In this document: positions 34,301 to 45,360 of the stretch, piece after piece
Layout of the letters: each line of letters starts with the position of its first letter
Position numbering within the stretch: the first letter of the stretch is position 1
NCBI RefSeq assembly: GCF_040807025.1
Contig: NC_090945.1
Span: 71,807,088-71,871,087, forward strand
Source of the DNA: Struthio camelus
Lineage: Eukaryota; Chordata; Aves; Struthioniformes; Struthionidae
Reading direction: 5' to 3'
DNA length: 64,000 nucleotides
Notes under the pieces: model-generated
The model's input: only the letters and a program-made list of their open reading frames with translations
What the model was told of the DNA's origin: nothing
The model's database searches: none
Program-made: the position numbers and the translations under genes

Positions 34301-37300
34301 GTAATAACTGCTGTTTGTCAGGTTGCGACGGCTGTACCTTGCTCTTATCAGAAGTGTCATGAGACGCCAGTCCTTCTCTTATGTATATACAAACCGCTTA
34401 CCCATCTCGTTTAATTTCCTGAAAATTCAACACCACGCTACAGCCAAGTGAAGCACGCAGTGATGTTAAGCAATAGTTATTCCGGCTAGATTGCAATGCT
34501 GGTGGCCCTAGATGGCCTGTTTTAAAAATTCAGAGGCTAGCTCTTGTGAATAGGACTCATTCTCAAAAGCTGTATTTTTTAAATATTAACAATCATCAAA
34601 AACATGTCTTTCTCAAACTAACACTTCATTACTCACATTAAGAGATACCGACTTCCGCCAGGCAGCCCAGCAGCCTGGGTTGGGCAGTGAAGCCACAGCT
34701 GGAGATCTGGTCTCCCATCTCAGTGGCACGGGAGCATCAGCAGTGCACAGGGGAAATAACTGCGATCCTAGGCTGGACAGCAGATCCACTGCGGGGTAGG
34801 CAAGGAAGCTGATGCTGGGGTTTTACAGAGGGTATTACAATGCAGGGGTAAACAACCGGAGCCCAGCCAGCTCCTGGTATGGTGACAGGCTAGTCAGAAG
34901 GTGCCTGGGATGGCAGAAAGGCATGCAAAGTGAAAAGGGATGATGTGGGGAGGAGAAGAGCAGGAAAGTGGCTGCAATGAAGGGAGGGAATGATCTTGAC
35001 ACCAAAATGCCTTGCTGTGGCAAGGTCATAGGTGCTAATGAATTCCAGATGCTGGGCCAATGTATAACACTATGAGGAGGCTGCAGAGATGCAGCTGATT
35101 TGCCAGACTACAATTTATATGGCAGAAAATTTCTGGTAATGTACAAAGAAAAAGCAAAAACAAAAAAAGCCAAAGAAGAGACAGAAAAATACTAACAAAG
35201 CAAAAAACATCAACAGACTAACTTCAATCTCACTCCCACATTCCAGATTGAAAAGGCAAGATTAACAGTCAGGAATAGCATTTTTCCACTTGTAGACTGA
35301 GGGAATCTGCTCCAAGACTGCTGTGAGTGTGTGAACCCCGCTATGTCAGTTATACTTACTCTTCAAAATAGAATTGAAGCTTAAGATTTATAGCCATAGA
35401 AAACTGTTTGATATTTCTATTTAATGTTCTATTTCAACAGTACTGTAAGAAACAGGTCTGTCTAAAATGCTGTCTTTTATTTCCTTCCCCCTCCTCTCCA
35501 TATCTGAATAGAGAAAATGAAAAATAATTGTGAAAATGGCATGAGTAACAAAGAACAAAGTGATTTCCTGTCAGAGAAACATGCATAATCTAGAAAATTA
35601 TACAGTTGTTCTAAATTCCATTTTTTGATTTTCATTCTTCTTTGTATGTAGGCTTGGGTCATGGAAAAATTTACAGATATTTATTTCAAGATCACATGGT
35701 TTTAGTAAGAGCTAGTAGGGGTCTGATCAGTCATTTATGTGGGAGTTTCTTAACTATATTCAGATATTCAGTATAATAAAATAGAAGCAGATTGAAACTT
35801 TCCAAAGTGTTTTCGTGTTACTTAATGTCGCAGCTCATAAACTTCTAGAAAACATTGATAAATGGCTAAATCCACACTGACATTTTCAAATGGAATATTT
35901 AATTTCTTTACAAGAAATGATTTTAGCTTCAAAGTATTAGCAGGTCAAGTATTAACGTCTTATTTAAAAGTCAGAATCAAAATATAACTTTCAAAATCAC
36001 TGTGATGTTTGATGACCTAAGCTAATCTATTTTCCCAGTAAGTTTTTTTTTTTTTTTTGCAATTTCATCCACATACAGGATAAGAGTGTTTCCAAAAGCT
36101 CAAAAATTCTTACAGATCAAGAAAAAAAGGGTTTTTTTCATCCTATATATTTATCATAAATGTGTTAGATCAGGGTCTCTTACAAGGTGTCTGTACAAAG
36201 CTTATTATGACAGGACACAGAAGGAGACCTTCTCCAGGCAACAAATAATTGTTATCTGCATAACTGCGTAACAGTTTCTGACCCCAAAATTAGGAAATTC
36301 TTAAATATGAGAGAGGAAATAACTCACAGAAATAGAGCTTAGTGCTCTGTGATTTAGTAGTCTAATTCTCTAGTCTAAAGGTAGGTTAGTCCTCAGCTAG
36401 GTTAGCAAAATGAACAATCCCTGAAGTCTAGAATGCAAATGTGCTTTGGGTAGTTCTCAAAATAAAAAAATCTGGGAATAATCTGGCAATACAGACTGAG
36501 GAGTTCTCTAGTGAATGTTGTAACAGATAGACTCTAGAGTTGCGCTGAACTGTCTTGGCTCACTTCAGCCCCTTTCACTCCTGACTACACCATCACCCAG
36601 GTTCAACTGGAAGATGTTCTTGGCCTTCCTTGCATTCTGTTACTAAATAATAATAATAAAAATCTTGTGAGCAAGAAACCCTGGTTTTCAGTAGCTCTAA
36701 TGTTATTCCCGGACATCATGATTTCTGCTCTCTGTTATTCATTTAAAATGAGTCAAAATGTAGCTGCAATCTTAGCCGTGAAGGCCTCCCTCCACTTTGA
36801 CTTTTTAGAAAAAGAATGAATAGTGAAAATAAACTGTAATAGCAATGTCCACATCTAGAAAAAGATAACTGTAAATTTATGCGAAGACTCCACTCTTCAA
36901 TGGGAATGTAACTTCAGTTAATTCGTTTCAGCCAAAACATGCTACAAGCCTAGAGCTAACAAATACTGCAACCATTTCACAGTGGGTAGCGCTTCATTTT
37001 CTGTCCTGCAGTGTAACTGCAAACAAGCACATAGCAAAGAGGCTTGGACTGGTTTACAGCCTAAACGAGTCTATAGATTTTCCTGAGGCAAAGAGAAATC
37101 ACAGTGCCCTAGGTGAGCCATGAGCTATTAATAATGATCCAGTTTCTGTTAAGGGGTTGCTTTCCTATTCTCCTTTAGCGTTTCAGCTAGATCATCAGTT
37201 TTCTGCCTTAACAGCACCAGCCACCTAAGAAAAAGTTCCCTGTAGGAGAAATGCTCCCTTTCCTGATTCTGCTCTCATCCTAATGCTGCCTGTTGCACTA

Positions 37301-38025
37301 GAGCTCATATCTGAATTCAGAGCTGGTCAAGCAAGGGAAAAGCTGGCCAGCTCCATAATGCAAGGAAGATCAGGTATAGCCCCATGCTAACTGGGTGTAT
37401 AACTTTCAGAACACCAGCTTGTATCCTTGCGGTGCGACACTGGGGTTGTGTTGAACTAAACCACTGTAGGCCACTGCATAGGACTGACAGAGACTTAAGA
37501 CTTCAATAGACAAGTTTTAGCTGTTATGAGTTGCAGACATTATTGCTGCACAGCCGTATCCTTCCGCTAGAGGTTACTGCCCTGACAGAAGAAGTAGCAG
37601 AAAAACATGACTTAATCTGTAGTAGATAATGCTAAGCTATCAACTGGGATGCTTAAGGAGCAGACAGATACCTCATTCTGCAACCCAGCTAGTACAGCAG
37701 TGACATTTTTCTCTAAATACTTCTAGAGAGGAAATCGGAAGGCCTCCCATCGCTTTGGCAGCACTCTACCAAACAAAAAGGTTTTGATTTAAATAGTCAC
37801 CTTTGGAGGAAAAAAAGGAATGTTAATGAGCTCACTACAAAGTAGCTGAATGGCAATCAGCTTCATACCATTTTCCATAGGTCTGACAGCTGACAGAATA
37901 AGAATACTAGAAAGGTTACCAAAAGGAAGAGCACCAGAACAGAACAGCTCTGACAACTAGCAACACCCATGGGATAATCTCCTGCAGTATTTTAAAGCAT
38001 GGACCAAGTGGATCAGCTCTGAGAC

Positions 38026-38050
38026 CATGACAGAGATCAGCTCTGTCATG
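38026..38050. repeat. perfect hairpin (10-bp arms, 5-nt loop)
   Basis: CATGACAGAG at 38026-38035 and CTCTGTCATG at 38041-38050 are exact reverse complements around ATCAG. The word GATCAGCTCTG occurs just upstream at 38011 and again within the hairpin at 38035-38045, so the site combines a direct and an inverted repeat. Confidence 0.85.
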
Positions 38051-38463
38051 ACCTAGCAGTCATGATATATGAGCATTATGAGAATTATTATTAACATTGC
38101 ATTCACACTTTGTTTTACTAATTCATATTCCTAATACACAACATTTCATTAGAAAGCATGGAGTTTTTGAACAAATGTGAAAATATAAGTCCTTCATTAA
38201 TATAGTAAGCCTTGGAATAAAGATCTATCTAAGCTAAAGTTACTCTGTTTCAAAATCATTTTAAAAGTATCTTTAGCTTAGTCTCCATCCAAGTGTAGTG
38301 TAGCGCATATTTAGCATCATCCATAGGTTTCCACTGCTAATAGTTCTGAAAGAGAAACCCTATCATTATTGGACAGTATAGACTGTATTTCAACACTTCT
38401 TTTTCGGTGCCATGTTTTTCTTATTTTACAACATATTAAACTGTTACATTTTGAGGACCAAAT

Positions 38464-38491
38464 TGTAGTCCAGGCCAGAGCCTGGACTACA
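38464..38491. repeat. perfect hairpin (12-bp arms, 4-nt loop)
   Basis: TGTAGTCCAGGC at 38464-38475 is exactly complementary to GCCTGGACTACA at 38480-38491, with a CAGA loop. The stem is half G/C in an AT-rich neighbourhood. In a bacterium this would look like an intrinsic terminator stem. In this vertebrate-like context no such role is implied. Confidence 0.9.
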
Positions 38492-41400
38492 CAGTAAGGC
38501 TTAAATTATTTCTAATATCTTTTGCTTTCTACAGGTATGAAAGTCCTTGATCTACAGGGAGAGTATAAGGTGAGACTTTGCCCTAAAATGAAGTCAAAAT
38601 TTTTGGAATGCAAAATGCACACAAAATTTTTGCTTAGGATATTGCATCCATATATGTATACATAGGCATACACTCCCCTGTGGCAATGGCTTCTAAGGAG
38701 CTGGGAACATAAGAAGTGCTCAGCGTATCCATCATCCTGTTCCTGATGCTTGCCACCACTTTATGCTTCAAAAAAGATTTCCTTTCTCCGGCCACGGTCC
38801 TATTCTTAAAGGACTATTTCTTGAGACCTGATGGGTTAGTTTGCATATCAGAGGTATCCCGGGAAAAATAATTTAATTGTAAATTATTAATATTCTGAAA
38901 TTTGGTTTTGTTCTGATTAAGAACAACTCTCCCCAACTAATTTCTCTGTAAGAAGGAAAAACTAGCTCTCTTGCTCCAGAGACAGCCTTGCAATACACTG
39001 CTTCGATTTAGACTGCTCTGTAGGAAAGCAGTTGATCAGAAAGATTTTCACTGGAATTCTGCCGCCTTTCTAGAGACTTTTGTTCAAACTCATTTGTCGT
39101 TGTGTAATAGTTTTGAGTAAGTAAATGCTGACAGAAAACTGCTTCACTGATCTTTAATAGGGCCTTCCAAAATTTCAGTTTGTAATGATTATTTTAAAGA
39201 CTTTCCATCTTGAAATCACCAACTTAAAATCCTAGTGTATCACGAAGACTGACTTTTATATTGGTGTTCTTACAGACACACAGTTTTCTGCCATTTTCTC
39301 TAAACAATGTAAATTAAAGGCTGAGTACACAATACAGTGTCTTTGGTGATGAAGTCAGGTTAAGAGATTGGAAACAAACAAACAGCAAATGTCTTGTTTT
39401 TAATCTTGATATTCATCACTGAATTGTTGACACCTGTTACAAATGTGCCAGTACAACTCAAGGGGCAGTAGCCTGTGATTGGCACAAGGGAGCCAGGTAG
39501 CTGGGCCAAAAGCTAGGTGGGAGTTTCCCAGGCTTAGGCAGTCCAAGGCACTGTGCTCCATGGGAGGGCTCAGGAGGCTATGGGCCATGGACTTCTGTAG
39601 TTTAAAGTTTACTCTCTTTCTAGCCTATCCCCTTTCAGCACTATTTTCTCCTTAGATTTGCAGTCTGAAGCACCCACCTGACTGTTTCCTAACCTATGTT
39701 GGGAAGAGGCAGACAAAGAGAGATAGATTATCCCATACCTGTTAATTAAACCGTTTAAGCCAGCCCAGGTCGTTTTGACTGACCTGAGTTAGGCAACAAT
39801 CACAACAGTAGCTCATCTGAAAGATAGCAGGGAGAAGCGAGGTCGTGTGGGGAAGGAAGGAGAGCCAGAGGGTGGCACATATCCACAGCCAAAGACAGCA
39901 GAAGATAGCCGTATAGATTTAGCCTGAGGAGGGTGAGGCAGGAGTCCCAGTCGCATCTCTTCCTGTGCACAGGGCCAGCTTGTCAGGAAACTCTTGCAGA
40001 GATTTATGAGCAACATTGCTGGAGAGTGGTTTCCTCTGCAGTTTGTCGTGGCCCCCAAGCACAGGGAAAATGCCTTTGCAAATGCCTCCCATCTCCCATG
40101 TTTTGATCATTCAGCCTTCCCTCGTGCCCAGTGCAGCTTTTTCTCCAGAGAAATATCACTGAACCCACAAAGTGTTGTGTTTTAGCAACAGGATGTGAAA
40201 TCACATGTGGTGATGGATGGGTAGAATAAAGCTGGCGTTCTGCTGCAGTATATTTATTTTGGCACATTTGTATTCTCTCCCCTGACAGTTTTTGTCTAAA
40301 ATATGTGTTAGGGTTTTTATCTATGCCCTACTGCATTATTCTTTTCCTTTCTTTCCTAGGTTCCCATTAATTACAGTATTTTTTTATATAGTTTTTCCTC
40401 AGTCTCTGCAAGAGTCCATCCCTTGTGTCTGCCTGTTCTGCACACCCTCAGCACCTCTCCCTCCCCACCGCCCCCAATATCACAGCCTGGTTTCTGCAGA
40501 CAGCTGATACTTGTCTCAGAGTAAGCAAGAATGGGCTTGTTCGCAGTTTTCACATTTGTGAGAGAAGGCCTGAGTCTCTGACAAACTTCATTGGCAAAAA
40601 TAGCTGTAGAGTGCTATAATACTAGTAACACCAGTCAGTGGCCCAAGACATTGTTAAAAGTATTTATCACTGAGGCGGTTCAATACCATAGAAGAGAAGA
40701 GATTTCAGGAGTAGCTACCCAAGCTTTCCACTTTTTAATGTTTAATTGCGCTGCAAATTGGAGCATAGCCACAAAGAAAAAGGAATAAGGGAACATTTCA
40801 GTGTTCGTTGTTACTACGTTTAATCACTGTCCAGCTTCTCAGGCTTACAGTGCCCTATAGTGAGTGCTATTGTATTGCGTAAACTAATAACCAGAAAATC
40901 AGGATTGTACCTAAACCTTTTATATAAAATTGCTTGTGATGGGAGGCAGAGAAAAGCTTATTACAGAAACTTGGAAAGTTGGATTTGGAAAGTACTAACA
41001 TGGTGTTATTTTAAGAGTTTTACTCAACATTTTATGGATGTTAATGTTGCCTAAGTGGACAATATGAAGTCACAGAGATTTAAAGGGCAAGTGAGGTCTG
41101 CTGAAACCTTCTGAGAGACATGAGATGCTACTCCTTCCAAAAGTCTACCTCTTCTTCCGAGGGAGGTTACTACTGGATTTGGTGTCCTCCAAGATAAACT
41201 TCAGTATTTTAAACTAAGAAGGTGGGCACCTAAAAGAGGAATGGTCAACTGGAGTGGTTAAGGCTGACTTTCCTACAGGTATAGTAAACCTCAACAGAAG
41301 CAGATGGAAGAGGCAATGTGTTAAATTGCCCCAACAAGGATTGCTAGAGCTTTTCTGTCAAAGTCCACAAACCGGTGTCTACTAGAGAATGCCTTTACTT

Positions 41401-44079
41401 GTGCCAAGTATATATGAAATGTCATCAAAGCAGAAAAACACATTTTTTCTCTCTTTTATACACACATTAATGATTACAGCAGTCTCAATACTAAATAGCC
41501 AAGTATATAGCTATGTAACTCAAATTTACCAAACACTCTGATAGATCTAACAAGAGCAATAGATCATCAGAGTCAAAGCTGCAAATTCAGTATCTGCATC
41601 TCAGTTAAAAGTTTGTCAATCAGAACAATTTAGCAAATAAGGCAGCAAAATGCCATAGAAGGGAGATGGACTGAATTCATTCAAAGCTCTGTGAGTATGC
41701 AGTAATTTCAAATACAAGATGAATCTCTTCAGTGACTTCAAGAAAGAGGAAAAAATGGTAAGACCAATGTTTATGAATAATTTTTATCGTGGTTATAATA
41801 AGATACCCTCATTCTCAAACCAACAACGTTTTTTGTCCACCCACACCACCCAAATTTCTGACTATATAGTTTCTTGCAATAATAGCTGCCAGGCAGTTTG
41901 CACTGGCACTTGGTGTATTCCATCCATATACTTCAAAGCATCTTCCTCAGGAAGATAAGCATTGCCAGCTTCCCTTTAGACAGGAGAGAGTTCAGGACAT
42001 GCTCACTTTATGTCATGGAGCACAATGCAGATACTCTTAAGCAAGCAGGGACCCGAAGTGGTGCAGTGCATAGTGTAGTACTGGACAAGGGTATCAGTAG
42101 CACAGGTTCATCCTCGCAACACAGGTGTGTAGTCCAGGGCTGAGCTCAAGCCAAGAGACACTCTTTCTCAGGTCTAATTAGCAGCTTGCACAGTGATGGC
42201 AGTGTGGCTTTCTTGCCTCTATGTCTACAGGTTACTCAGCAGAAACTGCCCTCAGGAACCCTGCACTGCCCCCTGCTCTAGTACCGATACTCCCAGGTGT
42301 TTGCAAGGAGATATTACTTAGTGTAGGAACTGTTAGCGTGTAAGCCAGTCAGACCCCTCACGTCCTGAGTGCTTCTCCAGTGCTCCATGTCGCTTCAGTA
42401 ATGCTATCTGCAAGCTCCAATTTGCAAAACCCCCAAGTATTCCTGACTATGCCAGGTGAAATGTTCAAAATACTGCTCTTCAGTTTCTGGGCTCTTCCTT
42501 TAGTAATTATATCACAGTTTCCTAATATGATGCAAAGAATAAAATATAGCCATATGATCATCATATGCAGGCAGTTTTTATAGCAAAAAACCTCATACGA
42601 GCTTCTAGTCTAATGATTTATTGAAACCATATTACTAAGTGCATGCATAGTCATCTCCCCTCCCACGCTCTAAGTCCTGCAGACAGATCATTAGTTATGA
42701 AGATAGTCAATACACTGTTAATTTTCTACAATAATTTACACTAGCAGTGGATCTTGCCAGCTCAGTCTGAATGCAGGAGGTTCCCACCAGGCTGTCAGAC
42801 TTCTCAGCATAATTTCTAAGCCAGGAGCAATAATAGCGTTCCCCTTGCAGCCTAAATATTCCAAGGAGATTCAGTGTCCCTTTTTCTTTAGAGCAGTTCT
42901 GAAATGTAACGTTAATGCCTTCAAGGAATTTTTAGGAGGAGTTCATTCCAAAGTCAATATTATATGATGGAAGTAGGCCAGGATAAAATTAACATGAAAA
43001 GAACAGGTTACCCATGAGCTAACATTACGATATATTAAAGATGGAGAGCCTACTTCTAGCTATGTTTTAGTAATAAAAATGGGTATTGCATCATCCCATT
43101 GAAGTTTGTCAACCGTATCCACATGACTTACACGCTCTTTCCTGGACAAAGAGTAATCAGAATAAGTCTATTTTTCATATGGGAAGAAGATGAGGCAGGC
43201 AATGGAATAGTTTGATGTTGCAGTAATATTATTTTTCTTCAGAAATACAAAGACAACTCATCTTTCTTTGAAATTTACTATTCAATTAACAGAAACAGCA
43301 TTTCAAGGACTGATTTTATTTGAAAAAATGCATTCACCTATCTTTACATTAAAATAAGCTTTTTTATTACGTTAAAAAACAAAAGAAGAAATATAAAATT
43401 TCAACAGCAACAACCTCACTCTTCTTAACTTTGGAAGGAATAAAAAGTACCAGAGTCTTGACCCTTGCTTAGTGTTGCAGGTCAGGTCTGCCAAAAATGA
43501 ACAATGAACAGGTGTTCCCTGACTAACAACAGGACCAAATCAGATGAATCCTATTTTTTATAAGAAGCATTCTTATGAAGGAAACGTTTTCGACTAAGCC
43601 GCTTCTGTGCTTTGACAGGCTTTTGACACAGATATCAGCAGCCTTTCAGCTTGCGCAAGGAGTCCTGGCTTAGTCTTTGATAAAAAGTCAGGTGCACCAC
43701 AGTACTCTGTGTTCAGAAAGGTAACCAAGAGGTCATTCATGACTGAAATATGTTGGAGCTATCTACTTGTTACTCAATTATTTACTCTGAAAACAGCTAC
43801 AGCTTTCACCATAATCTCATTGAATGTAGAATTCAGGTCAATTTATTCAAGACTGAGCTTGAACTTTATTACCTCTGGAAACAGAAATGTCTAACAAGCT
43901 CCTTCTCTACAGCCAACACTCACTAAAAGAAGCTGAGAGTCTCCTATGGAAAACAGTGTGTTTGGTGGGGGGAGTTGAAACTTGAAGAAGAAGCTGTCCA
44001 GTTCCCCATTGTAAATTTCCTATTGCATTGGTGTGAAAAAGGCCCAGGACCATAGGTAGTCCTTCCAGAGAGCACATAG

Positions 44080-44113
44080 TATAATATAATATAAAATTTA
44101 TATAATATAATAT
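44080..44113. repeat. AT-only low-complexity run (ATAAT-type)
   Basis: The run is an alternation of TATAATATAATAT with a central AAAATTTA. It consists only of A and T and can fold back on itself. It is simple-sequence DNA with no further function visible. Confidence 0.8.
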
Positions 44114-44738
44114 CAAGATAATAGATGGTGTGCATAAAAACAGCCATGTCAATTTTATATGACCGTGTCTTACATTTGAGGGGAAGCAAGGGTAGGAATA
44201 GATGTAGCTGGAGTGCCTTCAAGTGGACTGGGGAGCTGTTAACACCCCAAGCTTCCTGAGCAGAACTAGTTTCCACTCTTAGTCTGTCAGTGCAAATAAT
44301 GATTATGCTAACATATTTGGATGAGCTAGTACTACCTCTTCGTGGCAAGGGAAGTAAGGTTGAGGGACATGGGCATGGAAAACTCACACAGTTGTTTACC
44401 CTGGGGAAACTTCTTGGGACTAAATTCTACAGGCTCTTAATCAGGTAGAATTTTATTTCAGGGAGCATGGAGAAAAAGATCTAGTCCTCTTTTTGATCAG
44501 TAATAGGTTCTCAATTCCATGGCTCTCAATCTGGTGTGTATGCAGCAAACACATTAACTGAAGAAGTGGAGAAATAGCAGACAAACATGGATGGCATCTG
44601 ACTGTCTCCTGCTTGTATATCCACTTTGAATTTTTTTATTTTGGCTTTAGCATCTGACAAGCATTTTGGGATGTCATCAAAGGTTACACAGGATACTACA
44701 ATATTTGAAAAGTAGCAACGCACCTTAATTTATATCTC

Positions 44739-44742
<4 letters not shown>

Positions 44743-44781
<39 letters not shown>
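44743..44781 (+). repeat. (AC)19 dinucleotide microsatellite
   Basis: This is an uninterrupted AC run of about 39 nt. Perfect CA repeats of this length are usually polymorphic in vertebrates, and alternating purine-pyrimidine tracts can adopt Z-DNA. It is the longest microsatellite in the window. Confidence 0.97.
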
Positions 44782-44783
<2 letters not shown>

Positions 44784-45290
44784 CTAAAGAACCCATTCAT
44801 TTCCCTGTTAATATCCTATACAAATAACTAGAAAGGAATTTTGCTATTTTCTTCGTGAAGCCAAGTTTTCACTCAGGACAGCGTCAATACCTGATTTTGT
44901 AGCACAGTCTGTACACAGTTCTGTGTAGCCACAGAATTCTGTACTCTTAACATGTTTCGTCCAGGATACAAATAGTTCTCCAACAGAGCAACTATATTTC
45001 AAATTCACGGAGGATGAGACCATCTCTAGTTCTTTGTTTAGGCAGTGGTATATTCTTACTCCTGGTTTTGAAACGATTTTTTCCCATCCTCTTTCCTGAA
45101 AAGTGTTAAGTCATTTCCACTGCTCCTTTAGCTTTGCAGGAACAATCCTTGTAACTTGATTTAGCACAGTTTCATATTTATTCACGCCAAAGAACTGTGG
45201 TACTTCTGAATAAAGTCAAAGTTAAGATTTTCTGTAACACAAAGGAAGAGGGCAAAACTACTGTATGAATAATAAAGTCTAAGTGAAACA

Positions 45291-45360
45291 GAATGTGCCA
45301 ATGTATTAACATGCTAGAATGTGCCAATGTGTTAGCATGCCAATGGGTTAACATGTGTAA
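45291..45360. repeat. irregular minisatellite around GTGCCAATG / TTAACATG words
   Basis: GAATGTGCCAATGT recurs at 45291 and 45317. TTAACATG or TTAGCATG recurs at about 20-27 bp spacing (near 45306, 45332 and 45348). The copies differ by substitutions and by the missing GAATGTGCC part in the last one. The array gives an apparent His/Thr/Trp-rich repeat in a minus-strand frame (45178-45447), which I consider a by-product. Confidence 0.75.

Larger units (their letters stand above)
28181..44742. other. AT-rich non-coding stretch
   Basis: No gene supported. Frames of 140 codons (30833-31255 plus), 126 codons (32462-32842 minus) and 147 codons (43944-44387 minus) occur, but none shows a recognisable domain or exon-like context. 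Low-complexity pieces include (TTTTCAG)n-like sequence at 29888-29915, G13 at 30802-30814, A17 at 31310-31326, TG/TA-rich sequence at 33584-33647, an A-rich tract around 35148-35208, T16 at 36043-36058, an (AAT)n run at 36646-36660 and an ATAAT-type run at 44080-44113. Frames are densest between 39.4 and 41.1 kb, on both strands at once. That pattern indicates lower stop-codon density rather than coding. Confidence 0.6.

Noticed and set aside
39400..41054. Dense cluster of 60-90-codon frames on both strands
   Set aside because: Frames overlap in both orientations at the same places. This reflects fewer stop codons in slightly GC-richer DNA, not genes.
41719..41760. Short exon-like stretch: ATG frame ending at ATG|GTAAGA, resembling a coding exon with a splice donor
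   Set aside because: It is only 13 codons, with no convincing acceptor or partner exon. Such donor-like words are frequent by chance.
43944..44387. 147-codon minus-strand frame
   Set aside because: Part of it is the translation of the ATAAT-type simple repeat (Tyr/Ile-rich). Nothing in it is recognisable.
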